DNA of 64,000 nucleotides, taken from assembly GCA_965277055.1 (NCBI GenBank), contig OZ255703.1, positions 558,001 to 622,000 on the forward strand, written 5' to 3'. The translations under genes and the position numbers were made by a program. Positions 9,779 to 17,219 of the stretch are shown in pieces (the stretch's first letter is position 1; every line of letters begins with the position of its first letter). The DNA comes from CBDCHC01 sp965277055. Its GTDB lineage: Bacteria > Pseudomonadota > Gammaproteobacteria > PS1 > Pseudothioglobaceae. The notes beneath the pieces are model-generated. The model saw only the letters and a list, made by a program, of their open reading frames with translations. It was not told where the DNA came from and ran no database searches.

Positions 9779-10273
9779 TTAGCAATGCATCTCTACGAGT
9801 TTCTCAGGCACCTCACCCCGAGAAACATTAAACAATGAGCCCGAGCCAAGCACTGTTAATGCAAGCAGAGTGATAAAGAGTGGTACCACACTTAAAATAT
9901 TGAAAATGCTATAGACAATATTCGTCCCATCCATAGTAGCTGGGGCATCTTGCGTAACTAAGGCACCGATGCCAATAATCACTGCATAAATGATATAACT
10001 TGCCACTAAAAACTTATATCTATATAAAGTAATTTGCCAATTGATATGGACAAAGCAATTCCCCTCTTTACTGATAGCCCGTGCTTTAAAATATGTCCAG
10101 ACAATAATCACCAAAGAAATTGCAATAGGGATGGGGATAGCCAAATGCTCATTCGCAAACTTTAATAAGGCTACAGACAAAAAAATATGTAGCACTACCA
10201 CATTTATCGTTAAGATTTCATGTGGGAGTTTCGCCCGCTTAATATCAGCAGCGTCTGTGGTGAGTTGTTGCAC
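9779..10273 (-). CDS. Four-helix integral membrane protein of unknown function
   Basis: 164 residues with about four hydrophobic segments (approx. 22-40, 46-62, 88-107, 125-150). I do not recognise the family. It overlaps the ahcY stop by one base (10273), so it is probably co-transcribed with ahcY under the SAH riboswitch. That suggests, but does not show, a role linked to the methylation cycle. Confidence 0.6.
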   Translation of the reverse strand: MQQLTTDAADIKRAKLPHEILTINVVVLHIFLSVALLKFANEHLAIPIPIAISLVIIVWTYFKARAISKEGNCFVHINWQITLYRYKFLVASYIIYAVIIGIGALVTQDAPATMDGTNIVYSIFNILSVVPLFITLLALTVLGSGSLFNVSRGEVPEKLVEMHC

Positions 10274-11652
10274 TAATACTTATAACTTTCTGGTTTAAAT
10301 GGACCAGATTTTGACGTATTAATATATGCTGCTTGCGTATCAGTGAGCTGAGTAATCACCCCGCCAAAGCCCATTACCATACCTCTAGCTACTTCTTCAT
10401 CCAACTCTTTAGGCAATACTTTTACATAAATATTTGCAGGTTTTTCATTTACTGGCAAGTCTGCGAATTTTGCTTGATATAAATACATCTGTGCCAATAC
10501 TTGGTTGGCAAATGAACCATCCATAATACGACTTGGATGTCCTGTCGCATTACCCAAATTTACTAAACGCCCCTCTGAAAGCAAAATCAGATAATCATTT
10601 GCACCTCTGTTGATTCTATGCACTTGTGGCTTAATTTCTTCCCACTCATAGGTATCACGAAGAAACTGAGTATCAATTTCATTATCAAAGTGACCAATAT
10701 TGCACACAACTGCACCATTTTTTAGTGCTTGCAACATATTAGCATCACAGACATTAATATTGCCTGTGGTGGTAACAAGTAAGTCAGTATCTTGCAACAG
10801 AAGTGTATGTATGCAACTTGCTTCACCAGTATTCATCCCTGCAAGGTATGGAGATACTACTTCAAACCCATCCATACACGCCTGCATTGCACAAATTGGG
10901 TCAATTTCTGTTACTCGGACAATCATTCCTTCTTGCTTGAGTGAGGCTGCACTCCCCTTACCTACGTCACCATAGCCAATTACTAATGCTTTTTTACCAC
11001 TAAGTAGCATATCAGTACCACGCTTCACCGCATCATTTAACGAGTGGCGACAGCCATATTTATTATCATTTTTAGATTTGGTAACTGCATCATTTACATT
11101 AATTGCAGGTACTTTAAGCTCACCTTTGTCCATCATTTCTAATAAACGATGAACACCGGTAGTAGTTTCTTCACTAATGCCGTGAATATTCTCTAGTACT
11201 GAAGGGTATTTTTCATGAAGCATTGCGGTTAAATCGCCACCGTCATCTAAAATCATATTTGCATCCCACGGGGCACCATCTTTTAAAATCGTGCTTTCAA
11301 TACACCATAAGAATTCTTCTTCAGTCTCACCTTTCCACGCAAAGGTTGGAATATCACTTGCAACCATCGCAGCTGCTGCATGGTCTTGGGTAGAAAAGAT
11401 ATTACAACTAGACCAACGCATTTGTGCACCGAGATGCTTTAAGGTCTCCATCAGTACCGCAGTTTGCACCGTCATATGAATACAGCCGAGGATTTTTGCG
11501 CCCTGTAAAGGCTGGCTATCTTCGTATTTTTCACGCAGATTCATAAGTGCTGGCATTTCACGCTCAGCAAGCTCTATTTCCTTACGGCCAAAGTCCGCAA
11601 GAGTAATATCTGCAACTTTATAATCGTTTTGAGTCAATGTTGGATTGCTCAT
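10273..11652 (-). CDS. ahcY: S-adenosylhomocysteine hydrolase
   Basis: 459 residues. Splits S-adenosylhomocysteine into adenosine and homocysteine, relieving product inhibition of methyltransferases. The NAD-binding motif GYGDVGKGSA, the substrate-pocket segment SCNIFSTQDHAAAA and the C-terminal SGPFKPESYKY are intact. The start follows AGGAGATAAAA. A SAH riboswitch lies directly upstream, so expression should rise when its substrate accumulates. metK is nearby on the same strand. Confidence 0.97.
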   Translation of the reverse strand: MSNPTLTQNDYKVADITLADFGRKEIELAEREMPALMNLREKYEDSQPLQGAKILGCIHMTVQTAVLMETLKHLGAQMRWSSCNIFSTQDHAAAAMVASDIPTFAWKGETEEEFLWCIESTILKDGAPWDANMILDDGGDLTAMLHEKYPSVLENIHGISEETTTGVHRLLEMMDKGELKVPAINVNDAVTKSKNDNKYGCRHSLNDAVKRGTDMLLSGKKALVIGYGDVGKGSAASLKQEGMIVRVTEIDPICAMQACMDGFEVVSPYLAGMNTGEASCIHTLLLQDTDLLVTTTGNINVCDANMLQALKNGAVVCNIGHFDNEIDTQFLRDTYEWEEIKPQVHRINRGANDYLILLSEGRLVNLGNATGHPSRIMDGSFANQVLAQMYLYQAKFADLPVNEKPANIYVKVLPKELDEEVARGMVMGFGGVITQLTDTQAAYINTSKSGPFKPESYKY

Positions 11653-11682
11653 TTTTATCTCCTAAATTAAAAAAATAAAAAT

Positions 11683-11740
11683 AAGCGTCGTTGTGTGTAA
11701 ACCAAGCCTGATAGAGAAAATCTATTGCAACGCTTCTTGG
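11683..11740 (-). promoter_or_regulatory. SAH riboswitch in the ahcY leader
   Basis: On the minus strand the 58 bases match the SAH (ahcY-element) aptamer plan. CCAAG pairs with CTTGG, AAGCGTTGCAA is followed by a small TAGA/TCTA hairpin and TCAGGCTTGG, and the distal AACGACGCTT pairs back with AAGCGTTG as a pseudoknot. These correspond to the conserved GAGCGCUGC, CAGGCUCGG and ACGGCGCUC elements of the class. It ends about 20 bases before the ahcY Shine-Dalgarno. In the known class SAH binding turns expression on. Confidence 0.85.
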
Positions 11741-11817
11741 TAATGTAAATATTTTAATGAATTAATAAAGTTATGCGTATATCTTTATCATGGATTTAAC
11801 AATCTTTTTTTTGACAA

Positions 11818-12573
11818 TCAAAATAAATTATCCATTATTTTAGAATTGCTGATTTCTTTTATTGATTTTTGTAAATATTTCTTAATATTAAAATCACAAA
11901 ATTGTTTTATATTATCAAAAGGTATATTATGAATTTTCATAAATATGGCAAGTGCATAACTACATTCTTGCTCAGTTAAGTAACCGCTTTGAGAAGAACT
12001 CCAGCCTTGAGAATCAATATCGGTATATTGTTCAAAATGAAAAACACTGTTTGCAATAAAGATACCAAATCCCAAAAATATTGCACATAGATCGGTAGCA
12101 AATTCCATGTTATCATTACCTCCTGGTGGAGGTGTATCAAATAATTGAACCCAATAATGAGATAGTTCATGTGCAAAAGTAGCAATAAGTTCCTGTGGAT
12201 TAGAAATATCAGGGTTATAAGTAATTACTATGTCATTATCATCAATAGAAAAAGTCCCTAGTGGATTTGTTTCAACATTTTGAACAACAACAGTAGGGGA
12301 AACTACAAAATCAGGCGATGGGTTTTGTTCGACCAAACGTATCGATAAATGTGATAAACCACAATATGCTTTCACTTGTTCAAATAATTTTTGTGGCAAT
12401 TTATCTTTACCCATTTCCTGAACTGGAAAAAAATCATTAGTGGGAAGTATTATTCTGACATCTTTATAGTGTTCACGTTTTTTAAAGTTAGTAATGAGCC
12501 ATTTATAGCATTCAATTTGAAACAATTGATCTGTATCTGCTAATAATGGCTTACTCTTAAATAAACTAAACAT
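11818..12573 (-). CDS. HELSH-motif (zincin-like) protein of unknown function
   Basis: 251 residues, no signal peptide. The only clear motif is HELSHYWVQ (about residue 147), the HExxH signature of zinc metallopeptidases; a possible third ligand lies downstream in NMEFATDLCAIF. The N-terminal half is not recognised. It sits between metK and ahcY, ending 77 bases before the ahcY riboswitch, in a region more AT-rich than its neighbours, which suggests a late insertion. Peptidase activity is an inference from the motif alone. Confidence 0.65.
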   Translation of the reverse strand: MFSLFKSKPLLADTDQLFQIECYKWLITNFKKREHYKDVRIILPTNDFFPVQEMGKDKLPQKLFEQVKAYCGLSHLSIRLVEQNPSPDFVVSPTVVVQNVETNPLGTFSIDDNDIVITYNPDISNPQELIATFAHELSHYWVQLFDTPPPGGNDNMEFATDLCAIFLGFGIFIANSVFHFEQYTDIDSQGWSSSQSGYLTEQECSYALAIFMKIHNIPFDNIKQFCDFNIKKYLQKSIKEISNSKIMDNLF

Positions 12574-12582
12574 ATATCACTA

Positions 12583-13728
12583 TTATAAACGTACAATTTT
12601 CTCCCAACTAATCTCTGCTTCGGTTCTGCCAAAGTGGCCATAGCTGGCAGTTTGCTGATAAATTGGGCGTTTTAAGTCTAGCATACTAATCAGTCCTTTC
12701 GGGCGTAGGTCAAACTTTTCTCGCACAATAGCAGCAATTTCTGCCTCAGGAATTGTGCCAGTACCAAAGGTGTTTACCAAAATACTGGTGGGTTCTGCTA
12801 CGCCAATAGCGTAGGATACTTGCACCTCACACTTAGTAGCTAAGCCATTCGCCACAATATTTTTAGCTACATAGCGAGTAGCATATGCAGCACTTCTATC
12901 TACTTTTGAGGGATCTTTGCCACTAAATGCACCTCCACCGTGACGGGCTGCCCCGCCGTAAGTATCAACAATAATTTTTCTGCCTGTGAGCCCCGCATCC
13001 CCCACAGGACCACCAATAATAAACTGCCCCGTAGGGTTAATGTGGTAGGTTGTGGTATCAGTTAACCATTCGCTTGGGAGTACCTTAGTGATAATTTCTT
13101 CACGTACTGCTGCTTGTAAGTCACTCTGGCTAATGTCTTCATCATGCTGAGTAGAAAGTACTACTGCATCTACACCCACTACAATATCCCCATCATATAT
13201 ACAACTTAACTGAGCTTTTGCATCAGGACGAAGCCAACCGAGTGTACCATTATTCATCAACTCTTCTTGTTTTTTTACTAACAAGTGTGCATAGTATATT
13301 GGAGCAGGCATCAATACTTGTGTTTCATTACACGCATAACCAAACATTAGCCCTTGGTCGCCCGCACCTTGTTCATGTGCTGTTGATTCATCTACACCCA
13401 TGGCGATATCTGGACTTTGTTCACCAAGTAAGTTGATAATAGTACACGTATCTCCGTTAAATCCTAGCACATCATCGTTATAACCAATAGAGTTTATAAC
13501 ACTACGGACAATACTATCGTAATCAATTTTACTACTGGTAGTAATCTCACCAGCAAGGACTACGTTATTGTCTTTAACGAGAGTTTCAACTGCTACTCTA
13601 GAATGCTTATCACCAGCAAGTGCGGCGTCTAAAATGGCATCACTAATTTGATCACAGACTTTATCTGGGTGACCGCGTGATACGCTTTCTGAAGTAAAAA
13701 TATTATTTGTGAAGTTGGTATTTGACAT
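12583..13728 (-). CDS. metK: S-adenosylmethionine synthetase
   Basis: 381 residues, normal length. Makes SAM from methionine and ATP. Visible signatures are SVSRGHPDKVCDQISDA at the N-terminus, GAGDQGLMFGYA, and the P-loop-like GGGAFSGKDPSKVD. A TAGGAGAAAC site precedes the ATG. Upstream are a strong promoter, a SAM-II-like aptamer and an intrinsic terminator, giving feedback control by its product. Confidence 0.97.
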   Translation of the reverse strand: MSNTNFTNNIFTSESVSRGHPDKVCDQISDAILDAALAGDKHSRVAVETLVKDNNVVLAGEITTSSKIDYDSIVRSVINSIGYNDDVLGFNGDTCTIINLLGEQSPDIAMGVDESTAHEQGAGDQGLMFGYACNETQVLMPAPIYYAHLLVKKQEELMNNGTLGWLRPDAKAQLSCIYDGDIVVGVDAVVLSTQHDEDISQSDLQAAVREEIITKVLPSEWLTDTTTYHINPTGQFIIGGPVGDAGLTGRKIIVDTYGGAARHGGGAFSGKDPSKVDRSAAYATRYVAKNIVANGLATKCEVQVSYAIGVAEPTSILVNTFGTGTIPEAEIAAIVREKFDLRPKGLISMLDLKRPIYQQTASYGHFGRTEAEISWEKIVRL

Positions 13729-13746
13729 ATGTTTCTCCTAACAATG

Positions 13747-13768
13747 AAAAACCCCAAAGCGGGGGCTC
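13747..13768 (-). terminator. Intrinsic terminator in the metK leader
   Basis: On the minus strand GAGCCCCCGCTTTGGGGTTTTT forms a short GC-rich hairpin with a T run, between the SAM-II-like aptamer and the metK start. It is probably the expression platform or an attenuator for the aptamer. Confidence 0.65.
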
Positions 13769-13778
13769 TATAGAGAAA

Positions 13779-13851
13779 CTCCTACTTTAGCTTAATTTAG
13801 TAAATACATACTATTTACAGTGCTAGCAATCGGGGCAAATCAGCACAGTGC
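13779..13851 (-). promoter_or_regulatory. SAM-II-like riboswitch upstream of metK
   Basis: On the minus strand a stem AGTGCT/AGCACT encloses GATTTGCCCCGATTGCT, then TGTAAAT and AAGCTAAAGTAGGAG follow. This matches the SAM-II plan of CUGAUUU, CCG.AUUGCA, UAAA and GCUAAA. Unlike the minimal class there is an extra 7-bp hairpin (GTAAATA/TATTTAC, loop GTATG) between the stem and the GCTAAA element; SAM-V shares this core and is an alternative. The gene it precedes makes SAM, as expected. Confidence 0.75.
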
Positions 13852-13853
13852 TT

Positions 13854-13882
13854 ATTATATCAATACCTCTCATGAGATGCAA
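13854..13882 (-). promoter_or_regulatory. Sigma70-type promoter for metK
   Basis: On the minus strand TTGCAT (13877-13882) and TATAAT (13854-13859) are separated by exactly 17 bases. Transcription would start just before or within the first bases of the riboswitch aptamer. Confidence 0.7.
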
Positions 13883-13952
13883 CTAGTAAAAATGCGAGGT
13901 ATATCCTTAAAGTTAATATGGACATTTACTCCAAGTGAAGGAAACTTGATGT

Positions 13953-14009
13953 TATAATGTATTACCAACTGTTCAATCCAGTTGGCTTTCTATAATTGGT
14001 ATCACCAAT
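13953..14009 (+). promoter_or_regulatory. Probable promoter and structured leader of the betaine/proline transporter
   Basis: TATAAT at 13953-13958 is a consensus -10 with no good -35. Two small hairpins follow: CCAACTG/CAGTTGG (13965-13985) and ATTGGT/ACCAAT (13995-14009). The first strand of one could also pair with the last strand of the other. The leader lies about 60-100 bases before the first gene of the operon. No known riboswitch class is recognised. Confidence 0.4.
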
Positions 14010-14065
14010 ATCCTTATATTTAGCTCTAGTTTTTTACAGTATTTTTTAATTACCAAGGAAATCCT

Positions 14066-15094
14066 ATGAGACTATTATTATCTTCAATGCTTACTTCTAT
14101 AGCACTATTATTAAGTGCGTGTGGTTCGGATGACAATACGACCACTGCCAGTGCTTCACAATGTGGCGACGTACAAATTGCTGAAATGACCTGGGCATCT
14201 GCTCAGCTAGTCGCGAATATTGACAAACTTATCTTAAAAGAAGGGTATGATTGTAACGCAAGTTTAATCGCTGGTGACACTAACCCTACTTTTGCTTCTA
14301 TGAGTAGCAAAGGCGTACCTGATATTGCTCCCGAAATGTGGATTAACTCAGTGCGCAACCCACTTGAAAAAGCAATAAGTGAAGGTACACTTCATATTGC
14401 AAATATGGGACCAATTACCGAACTTGGCGAAGGTTGGTGGATAGATGCGAATACCGCAAAAAATCACCCAGAAATCAAAACAGTAGCTGATGTACTTGCA
14501 CGTCCTGATTTATTCCCATATAAAGAAGATGCAACCAAGGGGGCATTTCATACTTGTCCTGCAGGCTGGGCATGTCAAGTCATTAATGGCAACCTATTTA
14601 AAGGCTTTGATATGGAAGCCAAAGGTTGGACTATGGTAAACCCTGGTTCTGGTGCGGGTCTTGATGGCTCTATTGCGAAATCTGCGGAAACGGGTACCGC
14701 ATGGTTTGGTTATTATTGGGCACCTACGGCAATTATTGGTAAATATAATCTGGTTCAACTAGACTATGGGGTTCCATATATTGGTGATGAGCATTGGAAT
14801 GCATGTACTTCTAAAGTAGATTGTGATGCTCCTAAAGCTACTGCGTGGACTGAGTCAGCAGTGCGTACTATCGTAACTGATTCGTTTAAACAAGGCGTAT
14901 CCGCTGATGTCAGTGATTATCTTGCTAAGCGTGTGCTTCCCGGTAGTGTAGTAAACGCATTATTAGTCCACATGAACGAAAACAAAGCAAGTGGCGAAGA
15001 TGCAGCATACAAATTCTTAACAGAGCATCGTGACGTATGGACTGCTTGGGTTAATGAAGCAGTTGCTACCAAGATTACAAACGCAATCAAATAA
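14066..15094 (+). CDS. proX: Glycine betaine/proline-type ABC transporter substrate-binding lipoprotein
   Basis: 342 residues. Signal peptide with lipobox LSAC (Cys about residue 19), so a lipid-anchored periplasmic binding protein. The body matches the OpuAC/ProX family, for example AEMTWASAQLVANIDKLI, GYDCNASLIAGDTNPTF and WFGYYWAPTAI, with many Trp/Tyr residues that could form an aromatic cage for a quaternary amine. The start follows AAGGAAATCCT. First gene of a proX-proW-proV operon. The exact substrate (betaine, proline betaine, choline or similar) cannot be read from sequence. Confidence 0.88.
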   Translation: MRLLLSSMLTSIALLLSACGSDDNTTTASASQCGDVQIAEMTWASAQLVANIDKLILKEGYDCNASLIAGDTNPTFASMSSKGVPDIAPEMWINSVRNPLEKAISEGTLHIANMGPITELGEGWWIDANTAKNHPEIKTVADVLARPDLFPYKEDATKGAFHTCPAGWACQVINGNLFKGFDMEAKGWTMVNPGSGAGLDGSIAKSAETGTAWFGYYWAPTAIIGKYNLVQLDYGVPYIGDEHWNACTSKVDCDAPKATAWTESAVRTIVTDSFKQGVSADVSDYLAKRVLPGSVVNALLVHMNENKASGEDAAYKFLTEHRDVWTAWVNEAVATKITNAIK

Positions 15095-15134
15095 TTATAA
15101 CCCTCTCTGTATAGTATAGAGAGGATAGCATTCT

Positions 15135-16019
15135 ATGGATACTGCAAGTTTTCCTGCGCTGAGTCGTGGTGATTTAAGTTCTTTAAAAAAATATATAGAC
15201 TCTGGGTTTAGTGAATTCACTGGAACCTATGGTAATGCAATTGAGGCATTTTTTGACCCAGTGTTGTGGTTGTTGATTAGTTTTGAAAAAACCCTACTTT
15301 CCACTCCGTGGTTTATTATTATTGCCATCATAGCAACCCTCGCATGGTTAGCTTCGCGGAGTAAAACCATTACCATAGGTGCAGTGCTCGCCTTTATGGC
15401 TATTGGCTACTTAGGCATGTGGGAAGACACGATGTCCACTCTTGCAATTGTTTCTGTTGCTACATTTTTATGTATTGTAATTGGTATTCCTATTGGCATC
15501 CTAATGGCACGCTCTCGAATAATACGGGCTATTATCACCCCGCTCTTAGATGTCATGCAGACTATTCCCGCCTTTGTTTATCTCATACCAATTGTGATGC
15601 TCTTAGGTATTGGTAAAGTACCTGGGTTGATTGCAGTATGTGTATATGCGATTCCACCGATTGTACGACTTACATATTTAGGAATTAATCTGGTAAGTAG
15701 AGAAGCTATAGAAGCAGCAGATGCCTTTGGAGCAAATTATTTTCAGCGGTTATTTGGCGTACAAATACCGCTTGCCTTGCCTAATATCTTTGCAGGTATT
15801 AATCAAACCATTATGATGGCACTGAGTATGGTGGTGATTGCTGCTATGATTGGGGTCAATGGTTTGGGGGTACCAGTACTACGCTCTATTTCTAATCAAT
15901 ATTTAGCTCTTGGACTGTTAAATGGCTTAGCAATTGTCGCACTTGCTATTATCTTTGATCGCATTACTCAGGCATATGGTAAACGCATCCAAAAACACCG
16001 TGACGGAGGCAAACTCTAA
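15135..16019 (+). CDS. proW: Glycine betaine/proline-type ABC transporter permease
   Basis: 294 residues with about six to seven membrane helices and the conserved permease loop EAADAFGANYFQRLFGVQIP, which couples to the ATPase. The segment GIPIGILMARSRIIRAIITP and LDVMQTIPAFVYLIP are typical of ProW/OpuAB. Its stop overlaps the ATG of the ATPase gene (TAATG), so the two are translationally coupled. Confidence 0.93.
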   Translation: MDTASFPALSRGDLSSLKKYIDSGFSEFTGTYGNAIEAFFDPVLWLLISFEKTLLSTPWFIIIAIIATLAWLASRSKTITIGAVLAFMAIGYLGMWEDTMSTLAIVSVATFLCIVIGIPIGILMARSRIIRAIITPLLDVMQTIPAFVYLIPIVMLLGIGKVPGLIAVCVYAIPPIVRLTYLGINLVSREAIEAADAFGANYFQRLFGVQIPLALPNIFAGINQTIMMALSMVVIAAMIGVNGLGVPVLRSISNQYLALGLLNGLAIVALAIIFDRITQAYGKRIQKHRDGGKL

Positions 16020-17056
16020 TGGATGCTATTTGTATAACTGATCTTTATAAAGTATTTGGGAAGCGCCCACTTTGGGCAATGGAACAGCTTAAAAATGGCG
16101 TGTGCAAAACTGACCTACTAGAACAACATAATCACATCGTAGGACTCAATAATATTAATCTTACGATTCCAGCAAATGAAATTAGTGTAGTTATGGGTCT
16201 TTCGGGCTCAGGTAAATCAACACTTATTCGCCATATTAATAGGCTTATTGAACCTACAACAGGCACAGTTGAAGTATTTGGTGAAGATATTACCGCACTT
16301 TCCAGTAAAGCACTCAAAGAATTTCGTAAATATAAAGCTTCAATGGTGTTTCAAAAATTTGGCTTGCATTCGCACAAAACCATTGAAGAAAATGTGGGTT
16401 ATGGCTTAATGATTCAGGGAATGCGCAAAAAAGATGCAATCTCTGGTAGTCATCATTGGTTAGAACGTGTTGGACTTTCAGGCTTTGAAAAAAACTATCC
16501 TTCACAACTCTCGGGTGGTATGCAGCAACGGGTAGGCTTAGCCCGTGCTCTTGCTACAAATAGTGATATTTTGTTAATGGATGAAGCATTTTCAGCTCTA
16601 GACCCGCTGATTCGTCATGATATGCAAACTATCCTATTAGAGCTTCAATCCGAGTTAAATAAAACTATCGTATTTATTACCCATGATTTAGATGAAGCAC
16701 TTAATATTGGGAATACTATTAGTATTTTACGAGATGGAGAAATTGTGCAAACAGGGACAGCTGAAGAAATTATCTTGCGCCCTGCCGATGTGTATATTGA
16801 AGACTTTATTAAAGATATTAATAAAGGAAATGTAGTAAGAGTTAGCTCTATTATGAATACTGAGGTATTAGCTACTGATTATGCACTTAAGGACTCCACT
16901 ACTCTGGAAATAGCTCTAGAACAAATGGTGCTGGGCAAAGTACAAAAAGCTAATGTGATAAACAAAGAAGGTACCCCAATGGGCTCGCTAGCACTCACTG
17001 ATATTATTCTCACACTGCGTAAAAATAAACGCGCTCAAGGAGAAGGGTATAGTTAA
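16019..17056 (+). CDS. proV: Glycine betaine/proline-type ABC transporter ATPase
   Basis: 345 residues. Walker A GLSGSGKST, Q-loop VFQKFGLHSHKT, signature LSGGMQQRVGLARA, Walker B ILLMDEAFSAL and switch His in FITHDLDEAL are all present. The C-terminal 90 residues resemble the CBS-type regulatory tail of ProV/OpuAA, though shorter than the full tandem pair. Third and last gene of the importer operon, likely used for osmoprotection. Confidence 0.94.
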   Translation: MDAICITDLYKVFGKRPLWAMEQLKNGVCKTDLLEQHNHIVGLNNINLTIPANEISVVMGLSGSGKSTLIRHINRLIEPTTGTVEVFGEDITALSSKALKEFRKYKASMVFQKFGLHSHKTIEENVGYGLMIQGMRKKDAISGSHHWLERVGLSGFEKNYPSQLSGGMQQRVGLARALATNSDILLMDEAFSALDPLIRHDMQTILLELQSELNKTIVFITHDLDEALNIGNTISILRDGEIVQTGTAEEIILRPADVYIEDFIKDINKGNVVRVSSIMNTEVLATDYALKDSTTLEIALEQMVLGKVQKANVINKEGTPMGSLALTDIILTLRKNKRAQGEGYS

Positions 17057-17141
17057 GCGTTCAGCATGTTATGTTTGGCTACTAACACTGTAATTTTGTC
17101 CTGAGTAACTGACTTATATAGAAGTCACGACAACACCAAGT

Positions 17142-17180
17142 TTTTTGTAAGAGGGGCTCTACTACAAAACAGTTTTTTTA
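17142..17180 (+). terminator. Probable terminator after proXWV
   Basis: TTTTGTAAGAG and CTCTACTACAAAA form an imperfect stem around GGGG, followed by CAGTTTTTTT. It lies in the 163-base gap between the convergent proV and sensor kinase genes and may work in both directions. Confidence 0.5.
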
Positions 17181-17219
17181 GGCTATCATCTACTACTAGA
17201 ATGTGCTTCATAGTTATAC

